64,000 nt of DNA, from contig CAWFHN010000011.1 of the NCBI GenBank assembly GCA_963815665.1, positions 1-64,000 on the forward strand. The letters are read 5' to 3'. The notes below the pieces were generated by a model, which saw only the letters and a list, made by a program, of their open reading frames with translations, did not search any database and was not told where the DNA came from. Shown one piece after another: positions 1 to 9,889 of this stretch (its first letter is position 1; every line of letters starts with the position of its first letter). The DNA is from DASUPK01 sp963815665 (GTDB taxonomy: Bacteria; Actinomycetota; Thermoleophilia; Solirubrobacterales; 70-9). The position numbers and the translations under genes were made by a program.

Positions 1-2
1 AG

Positions 3-452
3 ATGTGGCGCCGGGTCGAGCGCCAGCTGCAGCGGCAGGGCATGGAGCCCGAGAACTACCTGCAAATCCAGGGTAAGACGCGCGAGGAGATGGTCCAGCA
101 GGCCCGCCCCGAGGCCGAGCAGGCACTGAAGCGGGAGGCAGTCCTGGAGGCGGTCGCGAAGGCGGAGGGCATCGAGGTCACCGAGGAGGACATGCTCGAG
201 GCCCTGCAGATTCCGCCGGGCCACGAGGACCACGGGCATCCCGAGCCGGCCGACGCCCTCAAGGACATCCGCGAGTCGGGCCGCGAGGAGCTGCTCAAGG
301 AGGACCTGCGGATGCGCCGCGCCCTCGAGCTGATCGGCGAGGAGGCGAATCCGATCCCGCTGGAGCAGGCCCAGGCCCGCGAGGAGATTTGGACCCCCGA
401 GAAGGAGCAGGAGGAGCAGAAGGGCGCCCTCTGGACGCCCGGCTCCGACTAG
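3..452 (+). CDS. tig: Trigger factor, C-terminal part (5' end outside window)
   Basis: This is the C-terminal 149 residues of the ribosome-associated chaperone trigger factor; the gene begins before the window and the Met at the left edge is internal. The visible part is highly charged and helical, as in the trigger-factor C-terminal substrate-binding domain. It includes the 'EAVLEAVAKAEGIEVTEEDM' helix-turn-helix pattern followed by a short acidic tail. Its position before clpP and clpX is the classic bacterial tig-clpP-clpX order. The N-terminal ribosome-binding and PPIase domains cannot be seen. Identification rests on sequence pattern plus gene order. Confidence 0.85.
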   Translation: MWRRVERQLQRQGMEPENYLQIQGKTREEMVQQARPEAEQALKREAVLEAVAKAEGIEVTEEDMLEALQIPPGHEDHGHPEPADALKDIRESGREELLKEDLRMRRALELIGEEANPIPLEQAQAREEIWTPEKEQEEQKGALWTPGSD

Positions 453-464
453 TGGTTGAGGTCA

Positions 465-866
465 GTGCCCACGGTCCGCCAGGAGATTGAGATCGACGCG
501 CCGCCCGAGAAGGTCTGGGACGCGCTGCGCGACTTTGGCGCCGTCCACGAGCGGCTCGTCCCCGGTTTCGTCACCGAGTGCACGATGGACGGGCCGGACC
601 GAATCGTGACCTTCGCCAACGGCGCCACCTACCGCGAGGTGCTGATCGATTCCGATGACGAGACGCGCCGACTGGCCTGGAGCATCGTCGATGGTCCCTA
701 CCGGCATCACAATGGCGCCGCCCAGGTCTTCGATGGCGAGGGTGACGGCAGTCGCTTCGTCTGGACCTCCGACCTGCTCGCGGACGACGAGGTCATCGCG
801 CAGACCGACGCAGCAATGCAGATGGGCATCGCGACGGTCAAGAAGACCCTCGAGGCCGCGACCTAG
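465..866 (+). CDS. SRPBCC (START-like) family protein
   Basis: About 133 residues. The N-terminal 'EIEIDAPPEKVWDALRDFG' is the typical opening strand and helix of the SRPBCC/polyketide-cyclase-like fold, a helix-grip pocket for hydrophobic ligands. The C-terminus ends in the usual long helix that includes 'MQMGIATVKKTLE'. The ligand or reaction cannot be deduced. The start is ambiguous: GTG at 465 gives the natural N-terminus MPTVRQEIEI, while a TTG lies at 456, 3 nt after the tig stop. The 3' end overlaps the convergent DUF488 gene by 4 nt. Confidence 0.75.
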   Translation: MPTVRQEIEIDAPPEKVWDALRDFGAVHERLVPGFVTECTMDGPDRIVTFANGATYREVLIDSDDETRRLAWSIVDGPYRHHNGAAQVFDGEGDGSRFVWTSDLLADDEVIAQTDAAMQMGIATVKKTLEAAT

Positions 867-1408
867 ATCCCGAGCGAGGTCTGCTGCGCTGGGTAGGTGA
901 CGATGCCGTTCTCGACGACGGCGAAATCCGTCAGCTCGTGCGGCGTCAGCGATCCGGCCGGGCCGAGGTGCAGTACTCGCCAGCCGCGGACCGTGAGGGC
1001 ATCCGAGAGCAGGCGGCGGTGGCAGCGGGTCCAGTCAGCCTCGGCGCACATCGCCGCGGTTCGACGATCCCGCGCCAGTGACTCGAGCATCTCCAGCCCC
1101 GCCGCGAATTGCTCGCTCGCCATGTGGTCGGCGTAGCCGCGGAACGCCTCGACATCCCACCCTTGATTGCCGGTGTTCGGCGTCGACACGCGCCTGCCGC
1201 CGAGGTCGGCGCCGAGCGGCGCGTACCCGACGCCGTTGGCCTTCATCGTCCCAGCGAGCGCCGAGCGGTTGAACTGCGGGTAGCGGGAGCGAGGGTTCGC
1301 CCGCACGTCCGCGATCAACTCGACGCCGGCGCCGCGAAGCAGGTCGAGGAACTCCTGCTCCTCGTGATTGGAGTGGCCGACCGTCAGGATCTCCTTCCCG
1401 GAGCCCAT
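863..1408 (-). CDS. DUF488 family protein
   Basis: 181 residues. It has the DUF488 signatures 'ILTVGHSNHEEQEF' near the N-terminus, 'ELIADVRANPRSR' and a Cys-containing 'AAMCAEADWTRCHRR' motif. DUF488 proteins are uncharacterised, and the conserved Cys and Arg residues suggest a nucleic-acid or redox-linked role that nobody has assigned. ATG at 1408 was chosen because the conserved fold begins there and a purine-rich GGGAGA lies just upstream. A longer in-frame extension to 1525 would run over the clpP promoter and start. The gene is divergent from clpP with 55 bp between starts. Confidence 0.8.
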   Translation of the reverse strand: MGSGKEILTVGHSNHEEQEFLDLLRGAGVELIADVRANPRSRYPQFNRSALAGTMKANGVGYAPLGADLGGRRVSTPNTGNQGWDVEAFRGYADHMASEQFAAGLEMLESLARDRRTAAMCAEADWTRCHRRLLSDALTVRGWRVLHLGPAGSLTPHELTDFAVVENGIVTYPAQQTSLGI

Positions 1409-1463
1409 GATTGATTCTCCCGCGTCCGGCCCGCCGATGCCGGTCGCTATGCTGGCGCACCTC

Positions 1464-2034
<571 letters not shown>

Positions 2035-2048
<14 letters not shown>

Positions 2049-2829
2049 GTATCTCCTCGCACTGCTGGTCGCGCTCGGCGCGGCCCTGGTGGTACCTCAG
2101 GCGCTCGCCGACGATGCCGTGATCCACAGGGCCTCCGTCTCTCCGGAGCGAGGCTTCACGGATTCCGCCGACGGGGTCCGGATCGACTTCAAGCTCTCCG
2201 GCTCGGCGCCGGCCGACGTGAGCATCCGGATCGCCGGTTCGGGCGATGAGGTCCGCCGGATCGAGCTCAGCGGCGTCGCTCCCGGGGACGACAGGACCGT
2301 GAAGTGGGACGGCCTCACCAACGGCGGTCGTCCCGTGGCCGACGGCACCTACCGCCTCGTCGTCGCCGTGGCGGGCGGAAATCAGAAGGCGGCGGGGAGC
2401 GTCGAGTTGCATCGTCACTTCTTCCCGGTCCGGGGTCCGCACGGCACGCGCGGGGCCGTCGGCGCGTTCCACGCGCCGCGGAACGGCGGGCGGATCCACA
2501 AGGGCTTCGACGTCACGGCTCGTTGCGGCACGCCGCTGGCGGCGGTCACCACCGGGACGATCGTCAAGCGCGCCTACGACCGCCGCCTCGACGGCAACTT
2601 CATCGTGATCCGCGGCCTTGGAGAGCGGCGCAAGTACTGGTACGCCCACATGCTCCATCCGTCGCGCTTTCATCGTGGCGATCTCGTTCACGTCGGCCAG
2701 ATCGTCGGCCGCGTCGGGCGAACGGGGAACGCCAGGACGGTGGGTTGCCACCTGCACTTCGAGGTCCACCGCAGGGGGCGCCCGATCGACCCCTGGCCGT
2801 ACCTGCGGGCCTGGGACCGCTACAGCTGA
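2035..2829 (+). CDS. Secreted M23 (LytM) family peptidase
   Basis: 264 residues. A signal peptide of about 25 residues (hydrophobic ALLVALGAALVV, cleavage near QALA) is followed by an Ig-like segment resembling the FlgD-type fold ('WDGLTNGGRPVADGTYRL'). A C-terminal LytM domain follows, with the zinc motifs HKGFD (HxxxD) and HLHFEVH (HxH). Such enzymes cut peptidoglycan cross-bridges or, if degenerate, activate amidases; here all zinc ligands are present. The TTG start lies inside the clpP 3' end (14 nt overlap), suggesting translational coupling to clpP. Confidence 0.85.
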
Positions 2830-2842
2830 CCCGGTGCGCGGC

Positions 2843-3664
2843 TCAGCGCTGCTGCCGCTCCTTCACTAGGGCGATCTTCCTCGTGTCGGTGAGCTCGCGA
2901 GACTGGCTCCCGAGCTGAACGGTCATGGTCACCTCCGCCTGCACCTTCACCTTGCCCTTGGTCTTGAGCTTCCGCAGGGCCTTGCCCCTCGCCTTCACCG
3001 GCAGCTCGACCGTGCCGGGCGAGGCCACCACCATCTGCCGCTTGACGACGCCCTTGCCGGCCAGCGCGAGCTTCCCGGCAAAGGCCTGGACCGAGAGCAG
3101 TGCCGTTCCCTTCTTCTTGTTTCGCTGCACCTTGCCGAGCTTGAAATCGCCCGCCTCGCTCTCGTCGTCCCCGGTGTCCGGGTTCGTGACGGTCGAGCAG
3201 CGGAGAGCGCCCGCATACTCGTGCACGGTGTTCCCCGGCCAGAAGGCCAGGATGACGGGGGCGTCGTCAGAGGCGTCGCAGAAGGGGGAGCCTGCCTGGA
3301 AGACGGAACCGGCCACGGTCGTGCCGGCGTGGATCGGTCCCGATCCGGCGCAGGGAAAGGTCTGATACGCGCTGCCGTCGGGAGTGCAGGTGATGCCGCC
3401 GGGCGACGAGACGCTCGCCGAGCTGATCGACATGTATGGGGAGTAGAGCTTGAAGAGCGTGTAGGGGCCCGGCGGGGCCGCAGCGGACCCGAGCTCCCGG
3501 TTGCAGCTGAAGCTGTACGTTCCGTCGACCTTCAAGGTCCCCGCGCAGGGATGCTACGCGTGCGCCCGGGGGGCGCCTACTGCGAAGAGAAAGGCGAAAC
3601 CGAGCAGCAACGCCAGGCCAACCGCCCACCGAGATCGTACAGTTGGGACGTTCCTCGTAACCAT
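2843..3664 (-). CDS. Secreted protein of unknown function, interrupted by an in-frame TAG
   Basis: Reading from ATG at 3664 gives a textbook signal peptide: basic MVTRNVPTVRSR, hydrophobic AVGLALLLGFAFLFAV, then APRAHA with an AxA cleavage site. A TAG follows at 3556-3554, after which the same frame continues for about 235 residues to the stop at 2843. The mature part is Cys- and Gly-rich at first, then basic and strand-like with repeated Lys/Arg. No family was recognised. Either a point mutation or a sequencing error has split the gene. Automatic calling from TTG at 3535 would lose the export signal. Confidence 0.55.
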
Positions 3665-3736
3665 GGCTTCAGGGTCCCGCTCTCTGGCTCCGAGGTCATC
3701 GGGGCTCACCTGCGATTTGACCTAGGGGCAAACCAC

Positions 3737-4969
3737 CTAGCCCGGGCCGGGCTCAGACAGCCGCGCGATCGTGAGCAGCTCGACCTGGCCCGAGAAGCGC
3801 TGCGTGTCCAGGCCCGTCAGGTCGGAGATGCGCCGTAGGCGGTAGCGCACCGTGTTGGGATGGACGTAGAGGGCCTCGGCGGTGCGCCCGACGTCCAGGT
3901 CCGAGTTGAGATAGGCCCGCAGCGTCTCCATCAACGAGGTTCCGTTCTCTGTCAGGGGGAGGGCCTCCATCGCGATCGAGGCCCGCGTGGATCGGTCGGT
4001 CGACGCGACGAGGTGCTCGAAGGCGGAGAGCTCGGAGAGCGAGACGATCGGCCGGTCCGGATTCGAGCGGCGCAGCGCCTGGTGGGCCTCCAGGTAGCGC
4101 TGCCCGACCTCGCCCAGGCCGCGGCAGACGCCGCTGACGCCGATCAGCATGCGGATCCCGTGCTCGCGCTCGGCGCCGACGCGGGCGACGTCCAGCGCCA
4201 CCCCGATAGCGGCCGGGCTCTTGCCGCCGAGGGGCAGCACGGCGGCGACCTCGTCCTGGCGGACGACCACCAGCGCGCGAGAGCCGATGGACGCGGCGAT
4301 CGAGGTGGCCGCCTGGGCCAGTGCCCGGTCGTCCGCCTCCGCCGCGTCTTGCAGTGAGGCCACCGCCACGAGGATGTCGGCGTTGCGTTCCAGCCCCAGC
4401 CCGAGGGTCTCGGTCTCAGCGTCGCCGGGCAGGCGGCCGGCGAGCAGGTTCTCGAGCAGGTCGCGGTGCCGGCGCTGGACCAGCTCCGCCAGCTGTCCCG
4501 ATTCGCGCAGATAGGCCTCCGCGACGTGTGTGCTGGCGAGATCGATGTACTCCATCGCCTCGCCGGCGAGGGCGATCGCCGCCTGTCGTCCGGCCGGCGA
4601 GTCGGAGGCCTCGTCGACGATCGCCTGCCAGAGGGTCCGGTGGCCGACGCGGAAGGCCTGGAGGAGCCCATCGAGGGGAATCCCCTGGTGGACTCGGCGC
4701 GCCGCGGCGTCTCGCGCGAAACTCAGATCGGCGCGGTCGGCGCCGCGTCCCGCGCGCAGCGAGCGCATCAACAGGTCGACATGGAGGCGGCAGTGCTCGC
4801 GGACATCCGCCATCAGCGCCTCGCCCGAGGGACGGTCGTACGACCCGATCTCGCCGAGGATCGCCCCCAGCATCGCCTCGGCCAAATCGCCCTCTCGCAG
4901 CTCGAGCGCCGCCAGCACGCGCTCGATCTCGTTCGTGACGCCGGCCGTCCCGTCGGCAACCAGCTCCAT
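3737..4969 (-). CDS. PucR/CdaR-type transcriptional regulator
   Basis: 410 residues. The N-terminal half is helical and resembles the RsbRD-like sensor region common in actinobacterial PucR proteins. A central degenerate GGDEF-like (CdaR) segment follows. The C-terminus is the PucR helix-turn-helix: 'LDVGRTAEALYVHPNTVRYR' followed by LRRISDLTG. It is divergent from the Tat-exported protein and GMC oxidoreductase genes at 5075-7762, so it probably regulates them. ATG at 4969 is preceded by a TACTGT -10 element 7 nt away (leaderless). The effector is unknown. Confidence 0.85.
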   Translation of the reverse strand: MELVADGTAGVTNEIERVLAALELREGDLAEAMLGAILGEIGSYDRPSGEALMADVREHCRLHVDLLMRSLRAGRGADRADLSFARDAAARRVHQGIPLDGLLQAFRVGHRTLWQAIVDEASDSPAGRQAAIALAGEAMEYIDLASTHVAEAYLRESGQLAELVQRRHRDLLENLLAGRLPGDAETETLGLGLERNADILVAVASLQDAAEADDRALAQAATSIAASIGSRALVVVRQDEVAAVLPLGGKSPAAIGVALDVARVGAEREHGIRMLIGVSGVCRGLGEVGQRYLEAHQALRRSNPDRPIVSLSELSAFEHLVASTDRSTRASIAMEALPLTENGTSLMETLRAYLNSDLDVGRTAEALYVHPNTVRYRLRRISDLTGLDTQRFSGQVELLTIARLSEPGPG

Positions 4970-4976
4970 CGCGGCG

Positions 4977-4982
4977 ACAGTA
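4977..4982 (-). promoter_or_regulatory. -10 element (TACTGT) of the PucR-type gene
   Basis: TACTGT on the minus strand ends 7 nt before the ATG at 4969, which predicts a leaderless transcript. Confidence 0.45.
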
Positions 4983-4986
4983 TCCG

Positions 4987-5026
4987 AGTTTGTCCTTACC
5001 TACAAGTCGGTACCGGCAAGTTTGTC
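4987..5026. promoter_or_regulatory. Pair of AGTTTGTC direct repeats between divergent genes
   Basis: AGTTTGTC occurs at 4987-4994 and 5019-5026, 32 nt (about three helical turns) apart, inside the 105 bp separating the PucR-type regulator from its divergent target operon. This is a plausible binding site for the regulator. The repeat is observed; the function is inferred. Confidence 0.4.
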
Positions 5027-5059
5027 GGGCACCCCAATGACCTCAGGCGTGCTCGTGCC

Positions 5060-5065
5060 TAGATT
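5060..5065 (+). promoter_or_regulatory. -10 element (TAGATT) of the Tat protein/GMC operon
   Basis: TAGATT ends 9 nt before the ATG at 5075 and fits the TANNNT pattern seen before many genes of this window. Confidence 0.45.
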
Positions 5066-5074
5066 CCAGCCCGC

Positions 5075-5992
5075 ATGGAGGAGGTGGGCTTCAGCAGGCG
5101 GAGCTTCCTGTGGCGGACCGGGAGTCTGGGCGCCGCCGCGAGCGTTGCCCTCTACCCGTCCATCGCCAAGGCCTCAGGCGTCCTCGATCCGGTGATCGAT
5201 GACATCGCCGCCCCGGCGCTCAAGGTCCTCGCCCGGGACACCGTCGCCGGGCTGGTCGCCTTCGAGGTGCCGGGATCTGACAAGTACTCGGTGGCCCAGG
5301 GCGTGACCAGCCCGCGGCCGGGGGGCATCGATGCGAAGGGCCCAGAGGTCTTCCTGATCGACCTCGACGAATTCCTGCCGGTGCCCGAGAGCTACGCGCA
5401 CTCCCTGGCCGCCGCGTTCACTACCTCGGTCGCCGACATCCCGATCCCGCTCGACCTGCTGGGGCCCCTGGCGAAGCTGGGTGAGCGGTACGCGGCCCAG
5501 ATGGACGACGCCCTCCGGTCGCTGACGAAGAGCGACGCCGGGGTTCCGCTCTCGCTGGTGATCGCCCTGATGCTCAACTTCCTCGCCACCCAGGTCAACC
5601 CAGGATCCATCGCGGGCCCCATCGCCACCTCGCCGTTCGCGAATCTGAGCTTCAACGACAAGGCGAAGGCGTTCGCGGCGCTCGAGGCCGCTGACTCCGA
5701 TCTGCTGGCGACGCTCGACAGCGGCGCGCCGCAGCCGCTCAAGGGCTCGCTCTCCGGCCTGCTCAAGTTCGTCGGTGGCGCCCTCCAGGAGTTCGGCGCC
5801 TACCTCTCCTACGGCGAATGGGGGGTCTACGACCCCAAGACGAAGACGGTCAGCAAGCGGCCGGTCGGCTGGGACCTCTCCAACTACATGCCGGGTCGCA
5901 CGACCCCGGCCGACGGCTGGGATGAGTTCCTGGGCTACTTCCAGGGCCGCCAGAGCACGGCGACCGATCCCGGTGTCGGGGGGAGTGCCTAG
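5075..5992 (+). CDS. Tat-targeted partner protein of a GMC oxidoreductase
   Basis: 305 residues. The N-terminus has a twin-arginine signal (FSRRSFLWRTG, then GSLGAAASVALYP). The rest is mostly helical with no catalytic motif I recognise. The gene abuts the GMC oxidoreductase at 5993 (0 nt gap), so the two are surely co-translated. By analogy with gluconate 2-dehydrogenase-type systems, this may be the small subunit that carries the flavoprotein across the membrane. That role is inferred from context, because the oxidoreductase itself has no signal peptide. Confidence 0.6.
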   Translation: MEEVGFSRRSFLWRTGSLGAAASVALYPSIAKASGVLDPVIDDIAAPALKVLARDTVAGLVAFEVPGSDKYSVAQGVTSPRPGGIDAKGPEVFLIDLDEFLPVPESYAHSLAAAFTTSVADIPIPLDLLGPLAKLGERYAAQMDDALRSLTKSDAGVPLSLVIALMLNFLATQVNPGSIAGPIATSPFANLSFNDKAKAFAALEAADSDLLATLDSGAPQPLKGSLSGLLKFVGGALQEFGAYLSYGEWGVYDPKTKTVSKRPVGWDLSNYMPGRTTPADGWDEFLGYFQGRQSTATDPGVGGSA

Positions 5993-7762
5993 ATGCCCGA
6001 CGTGATCGTGATCGGCGCCGGCGGCGGCGGCCCCGTGATGGCCAAGGAGCTGGCCGCCCGCGGCCTCGACGTCCTGGTGCTCGAAGCGGGCCCCTGGTAC
6101 CGCGACCCGGAGAACGAGTGGTCGAAGTTCGAGCACGATGCGAACGACCCGGTCACCGGCTATCTGCGCTTCGGGCCGTCCGACCGCTCCAAGCCCTGGT
6201 GGTTCCGCGAGACGCCGCAGAACTCGTTCCTGTGGCAGCTCTCGGGAGTCGGAGGCACGACCCAGCACTACTACGGCAACTGCCCGAGGGCGCAGCCCGG
6301 GGTGTTCGAGGGCTACGGCGGCTCCGACGCGGGCTCGTTCGACGGACACCGCTTTCCCTTCACCTACCAGGAGCTGCTCCCGTACTACGAGTGGGTCGAG
6401 GCGACGCTGCCGGTGCAGACCGCGGCGATGGGGACCAAGGAGCAGCTCTTCTTCGAGGGCGCCCAGGGGATCGGCCTGCCGGTCAACACGACCAAGGACA
6501 TCACTCAGAACTCCTTCCGTCCCCAGGAGAACGCGATCCTCCAGCCGCAGGGGACCGCGGGCAAGACCAGCGACTCATCACAGCTGCTCTATCCGCAGGC
6601 GCAGGGCTGCACCTTCTGCGGCTACTGCTTCCAGGGCTGCGTCGAGCCACGGCACGCGCCGCGCAACCTGAAGGCGAAGCGCTCAACGGACAACTCCTAC
6701 GTCCCCATGTTCCTGACCGCCGATGCCTGGGCCCAGGGCGGCAAGGCCGTCACCCTTCTTCCCGACTCCTACGTGGACGAGATCCTCCACGAGCAACGGG
6801 GATCCACCACCGTCGCGACCGGCGTCCGCTGGCATGACACCAACACGGGGGAGGCCCACACCGAGACCGCACAGGTCGTGGTGATGGCCGGCGGCTGCAC
6901 CGAGGATCCGCGCCTCTATCTCAACAGCGGGCTGCCCAACCCCAACGACTGGGTCGGCCGCGGATACACCGATCACTACTTCGACTGGGTGTTCGGCGTC
7001 TTCGACGAGTACACCGGCAGCTCGAAGGGCGTGGGATCGTCGGCCCGCTGTGATTTCCCCGGTCACGGGGGACTCGAGAACGTGGGCCTCCCCCCGGCGC
7101 TTCAGGCGTTCAGCATGGCCTTCTCGGACAGCGGGATCCAGGGCCACTACGACAACGGCCGGGGCTTCGAGGGCTCCTGGGACGGCAGCACAGGCCGCAT
7201 CCCGGGCGACGAGCTGAAGGAGATCCTCTCGGACGTCGACAAGATGCTCAACGTCCTGGTGATCACCGACGACGACGTCGAGGCGCAGAACCGCGTCGTC
7301 CGGTCATCGCTGCCGGGCGACGAGCAGGGCCCGATTCCCAAGGTGATCTTCGAGCAGCGCCAGCGTACGGCCCGGACCCAGGCAAACCGTGAGTACTGCG
7401 CCGATCAGGCGGCGCGGCTGCTGCGGGCCGCCGGCGCCACCAAGGTGATCCGGATGGACTGGCCGCCCCTGATCCTCCACGTCCAGTCGACCATGCGGAT
7501 GGGGTCAGACCCCGCCGACTCGGTTCTCGACGCCAACGCGGAGGCCCGCTTCGTGGAACGGCTCTTCATCTCCTCGAACTCGGCGCTCTCCAACTGCCTC
7601 GGCGGCCCCAACCCGACCCTGACGACTCAGGCGCTCGCCACCCGCACCGCCGAGAAGATCATGGGCAAGTACTTCGACGGCGAGCCGTGGGTCGGCATCG
7701 AGACGCCGACCAGCTCGATCGACGACAAGGTCACCCAGGCCGTCATCGACCGCGGGCTGTAG
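5993..7762 (+). CDS. GMC-family FAD oxidoreductase with a CX2CX2CX3C motif
   Basis: 589 residues. The N-terminal Rossmann motif GAGGGGPVMAKELAARG and the following LEAGP bind FAD. The C-terminal GMC domain includes HVQSTMRMGSDP (with the active-site His region) and ends 'NCLGGPNPTLTTQALATRTA'. Around residues 204-214 the chain reads GCTFCGYCFQGC, a CX2CX2CX3C cluster that could hold an iron-sulfur centre or zinc and would give an electron outlet other than oxygen. No signal peptide is present, so export may ride on the Tat-bearing product of the preceding gene. The substrate (alcohol, polyol or sugar) is unknown. Confidence 0.85.
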   Translation: MPDVIVIGAGGGGPVMAKELAARGLDVLVLEAGPWYRDPENEWSKFEHDANDPVTGYLRFGPSDRSKPWWFRETPQNSFLWQLSGVGGTTQHYYGNCPRAQPGVFEGYGGSDAGSFDGHRFPFTYQELLPYYEWVEATLPVQTAAMGTKEQLFFEGAQGIGLPVNTTKDITQNSFRPQENAILQPQGTAGKTSDSSQLLYPQAQGCTFCGYCFQGCVEPRHAPRNLKAKRSTDNSYVPMFLTADAWAQGGKAVTLLPDSYVDEILHEQRGSTTVATGVRWHDTNTGEAHTETAQVVVMAGGCTEDPRLYLNSGLPNPNDWVGRGYTDHYFDWVFGVFDEYTGSSKGVGSSARCDFPGHGGLENVGLPPALQAFSMAFSDSGIQGHYDNGRGFEGSWDGSTGRIPGDELKEILSDVDKMLNVLVITDDDVEAQNRVVRSSLPGDEQGPIPKVIFEQRQRTARTQANREYCADQAARLLRAAGATKVIRMDWPPLILHVQSTMRMGSDPADSVLDANAEARFVERLFISSNSALSNCLGGPNPTLTTQALATRTAEKIMGKYFDGEPWVGIETPTSSIDDKVTQAVIDRGL

Positions 7763-7910
7763 CCGCGCGATCCCGGCGCCGATGTAACAGCGGCAGGAAA
7801 CCGGCCGCTCGCGGCGTAACGAGCTTTCGTCAGGCCGAGGTCGGCGGGCGTCTAAGCTTTCTGGGCGAGAAGGAGCCGGCCGGGCGAAGCGAGACCGAGG
7901 GAGTAATCCG

Positions 7911-9209
<1,299 letters not shown>

Positions 9210-9216
9210 GTATCGG

Positions 9217-9294
9217 CGGGCGGGTCCTGTCGCCGAAATTGATCGACACGCGCAAGGGCGCGTGTCGAAAGTCAATTTCGGCGCCACCCGCCCG
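9217..9294. repeat. Long three-part hairpin (dispersed repeat A; possible clpX terminator)
   Basis: Three nested perfect stems are seen: CGGGCGGGT 9217-9225 with 9286-9294 (9 bp), CGCCGAAATTGA 9231-9242 with 9272-9283 (12 bp), and CGACACGCGC 9244-9253 with 9258-9267 (10 bp, loop AAGG). The outer stem and the CCTGTCGC next to it recur in the hairpin at 40196-40282, so this is a repeat family and not just a terminator. It starts 8 nt after the clpX stop. Confidence 0.75.
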
Positions 9295-9304
9295 GCAATC
9301 CCTT

Positions 9305-9343
9305 CCGGTTGAGCACCCGCCCGGCTATCGCAACCGGTTGAGC
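9305..9343. repeat. CCGGTTGAGC direct repeats before the GroES-like gene
   Basis: CCGGTTGAGC is found at 9305-9314 and 9334-9343 (29 nt apart), and CCGGTTGAG again at 9404 inside the gene. They flank the predicted promoter of the GroES-like gene and may be operator copies; no function is known. Confidence 0.35.
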
Positions 9344-9366
9344 GGCTGCTCTTCATTGCTGGGTCT

Positions 9367-9372
9367 TATCCT
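9367..9372 (+). promoter_or_regulatory. -10 element (TATCCT) of the GroES-like gene
   Basis: TATCCT ends 7 nt before the ATG at 9380, the leaderless arrangement common in this window. Confidence 0.4.
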
Positions 9373-9379
9373 GTTTCGC

Positions 9380-9730
9380 ATGAGCACTCGTTCTTCTCGC
9401 GAGCCGGTTGAGACGGTTCGGCATCAGTTGAGGCCTTTGTTCGACCAGGTGGTCCTCAAGGAGCTGGACCAGGACCGGATGCGACGGTCCGGGCTCGTCG
9501 TGCCCGCCGGCACCGATGAGCCGCCACCCCAGCAGGGGATCGTGCTGGCGATCGGGCCCGGCCTCGACTGGTGGGAGAACGCCGGCGTGGATATGCCGGT
9601 CGAGCCCGGCGACCACGTGGTCTTCCCGTCCTCGGCCGGCGTCTGGGTCGAGATCGACGAGGAGCGCCTGCTCGTCTGCCGCGTCGGGGAGATCCTCGGC
9701 GTGCTCGAGTCGCTGGACGAGCCGAGCTAG
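9380..9730 (+). CDS. GroES (Cpn10)-like protein
   Basis: 116 residues with a Cpn10 fold pattern: LRPLFDQVVLKELDQDRMRR, SGLVVPAGTDEPPPQQGIVL, and PGDHVVFPSSAGVWVEIDEE close to the GroES roof and base strands. Classical GroES is about 95-100 residues and sits beside groEL; here there is no groEL neighbour and the mobile loop region differs ('AGTDEPPPQQG'). It is probably a divergent co-chaperonin paralogue and not the housekeeping GroES. ATG at 9380 was chosen over an upstream in-frame ATG because it follows a TATCCT -10 at 7 nt and begins just before the fold. Confidence 0.75.
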   Translation: MSTRSSREPVETVRHQLRPLFDQVVLKELDQDRMRRSGLVVPAGTDEPPPQQGIVLAIGPGLDWWENAGVDMPVEPGDHVVFPSSAGVWVEIDEERLLVCRVGEILGVLESLDEPS

Positions 9731-9763
9731 ACGACCGATTCCCGATCCCCGCACGCCCGGTGA

Positions 9764-9857
9764 CGCGCCTGGCGCTTCGCATCTCTGCGTCCTCGGGCTC
9801 GCCTTTGGCACCACCAAAGGCCTCGCCCTGCGTCCTTGATCTGCTCGGCCAGGCGCG
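9764..9857. terminator. Nested inverted repeat between convergent genes (likely bidirectional terminator)
   Basis: An outer stem CGCGCCTGGC 9764-9773 pairs with 9848-9857. An inner stem GCCTTTGG 9801-9808 pairs with CCAAAGGC 9814-9821 across a 5-nt loop. It lies between the convergent GroES-like and amine oxidase genes. No T-run follows the stems, which is usual for very GC-rich actinobacteria. Confidence 0.5.
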
Positions 9858-9889
9858 CCCCCGGTCGCACGCGGATCAGGAATCGATCG

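Noticed and set aside
3221..3838. A plus-strand 205-codon frame across the secreted gene and regulator 3' end
   Set aside because: It spans the ends of two minus-strand genes and shows no signal, domain or ribosome site.
9217..9294. CRISPR-like repeat
   Set aside because: Only a single hairpin with a related copy 31 kb away; no array of repeats with regular spacers exists in the window.
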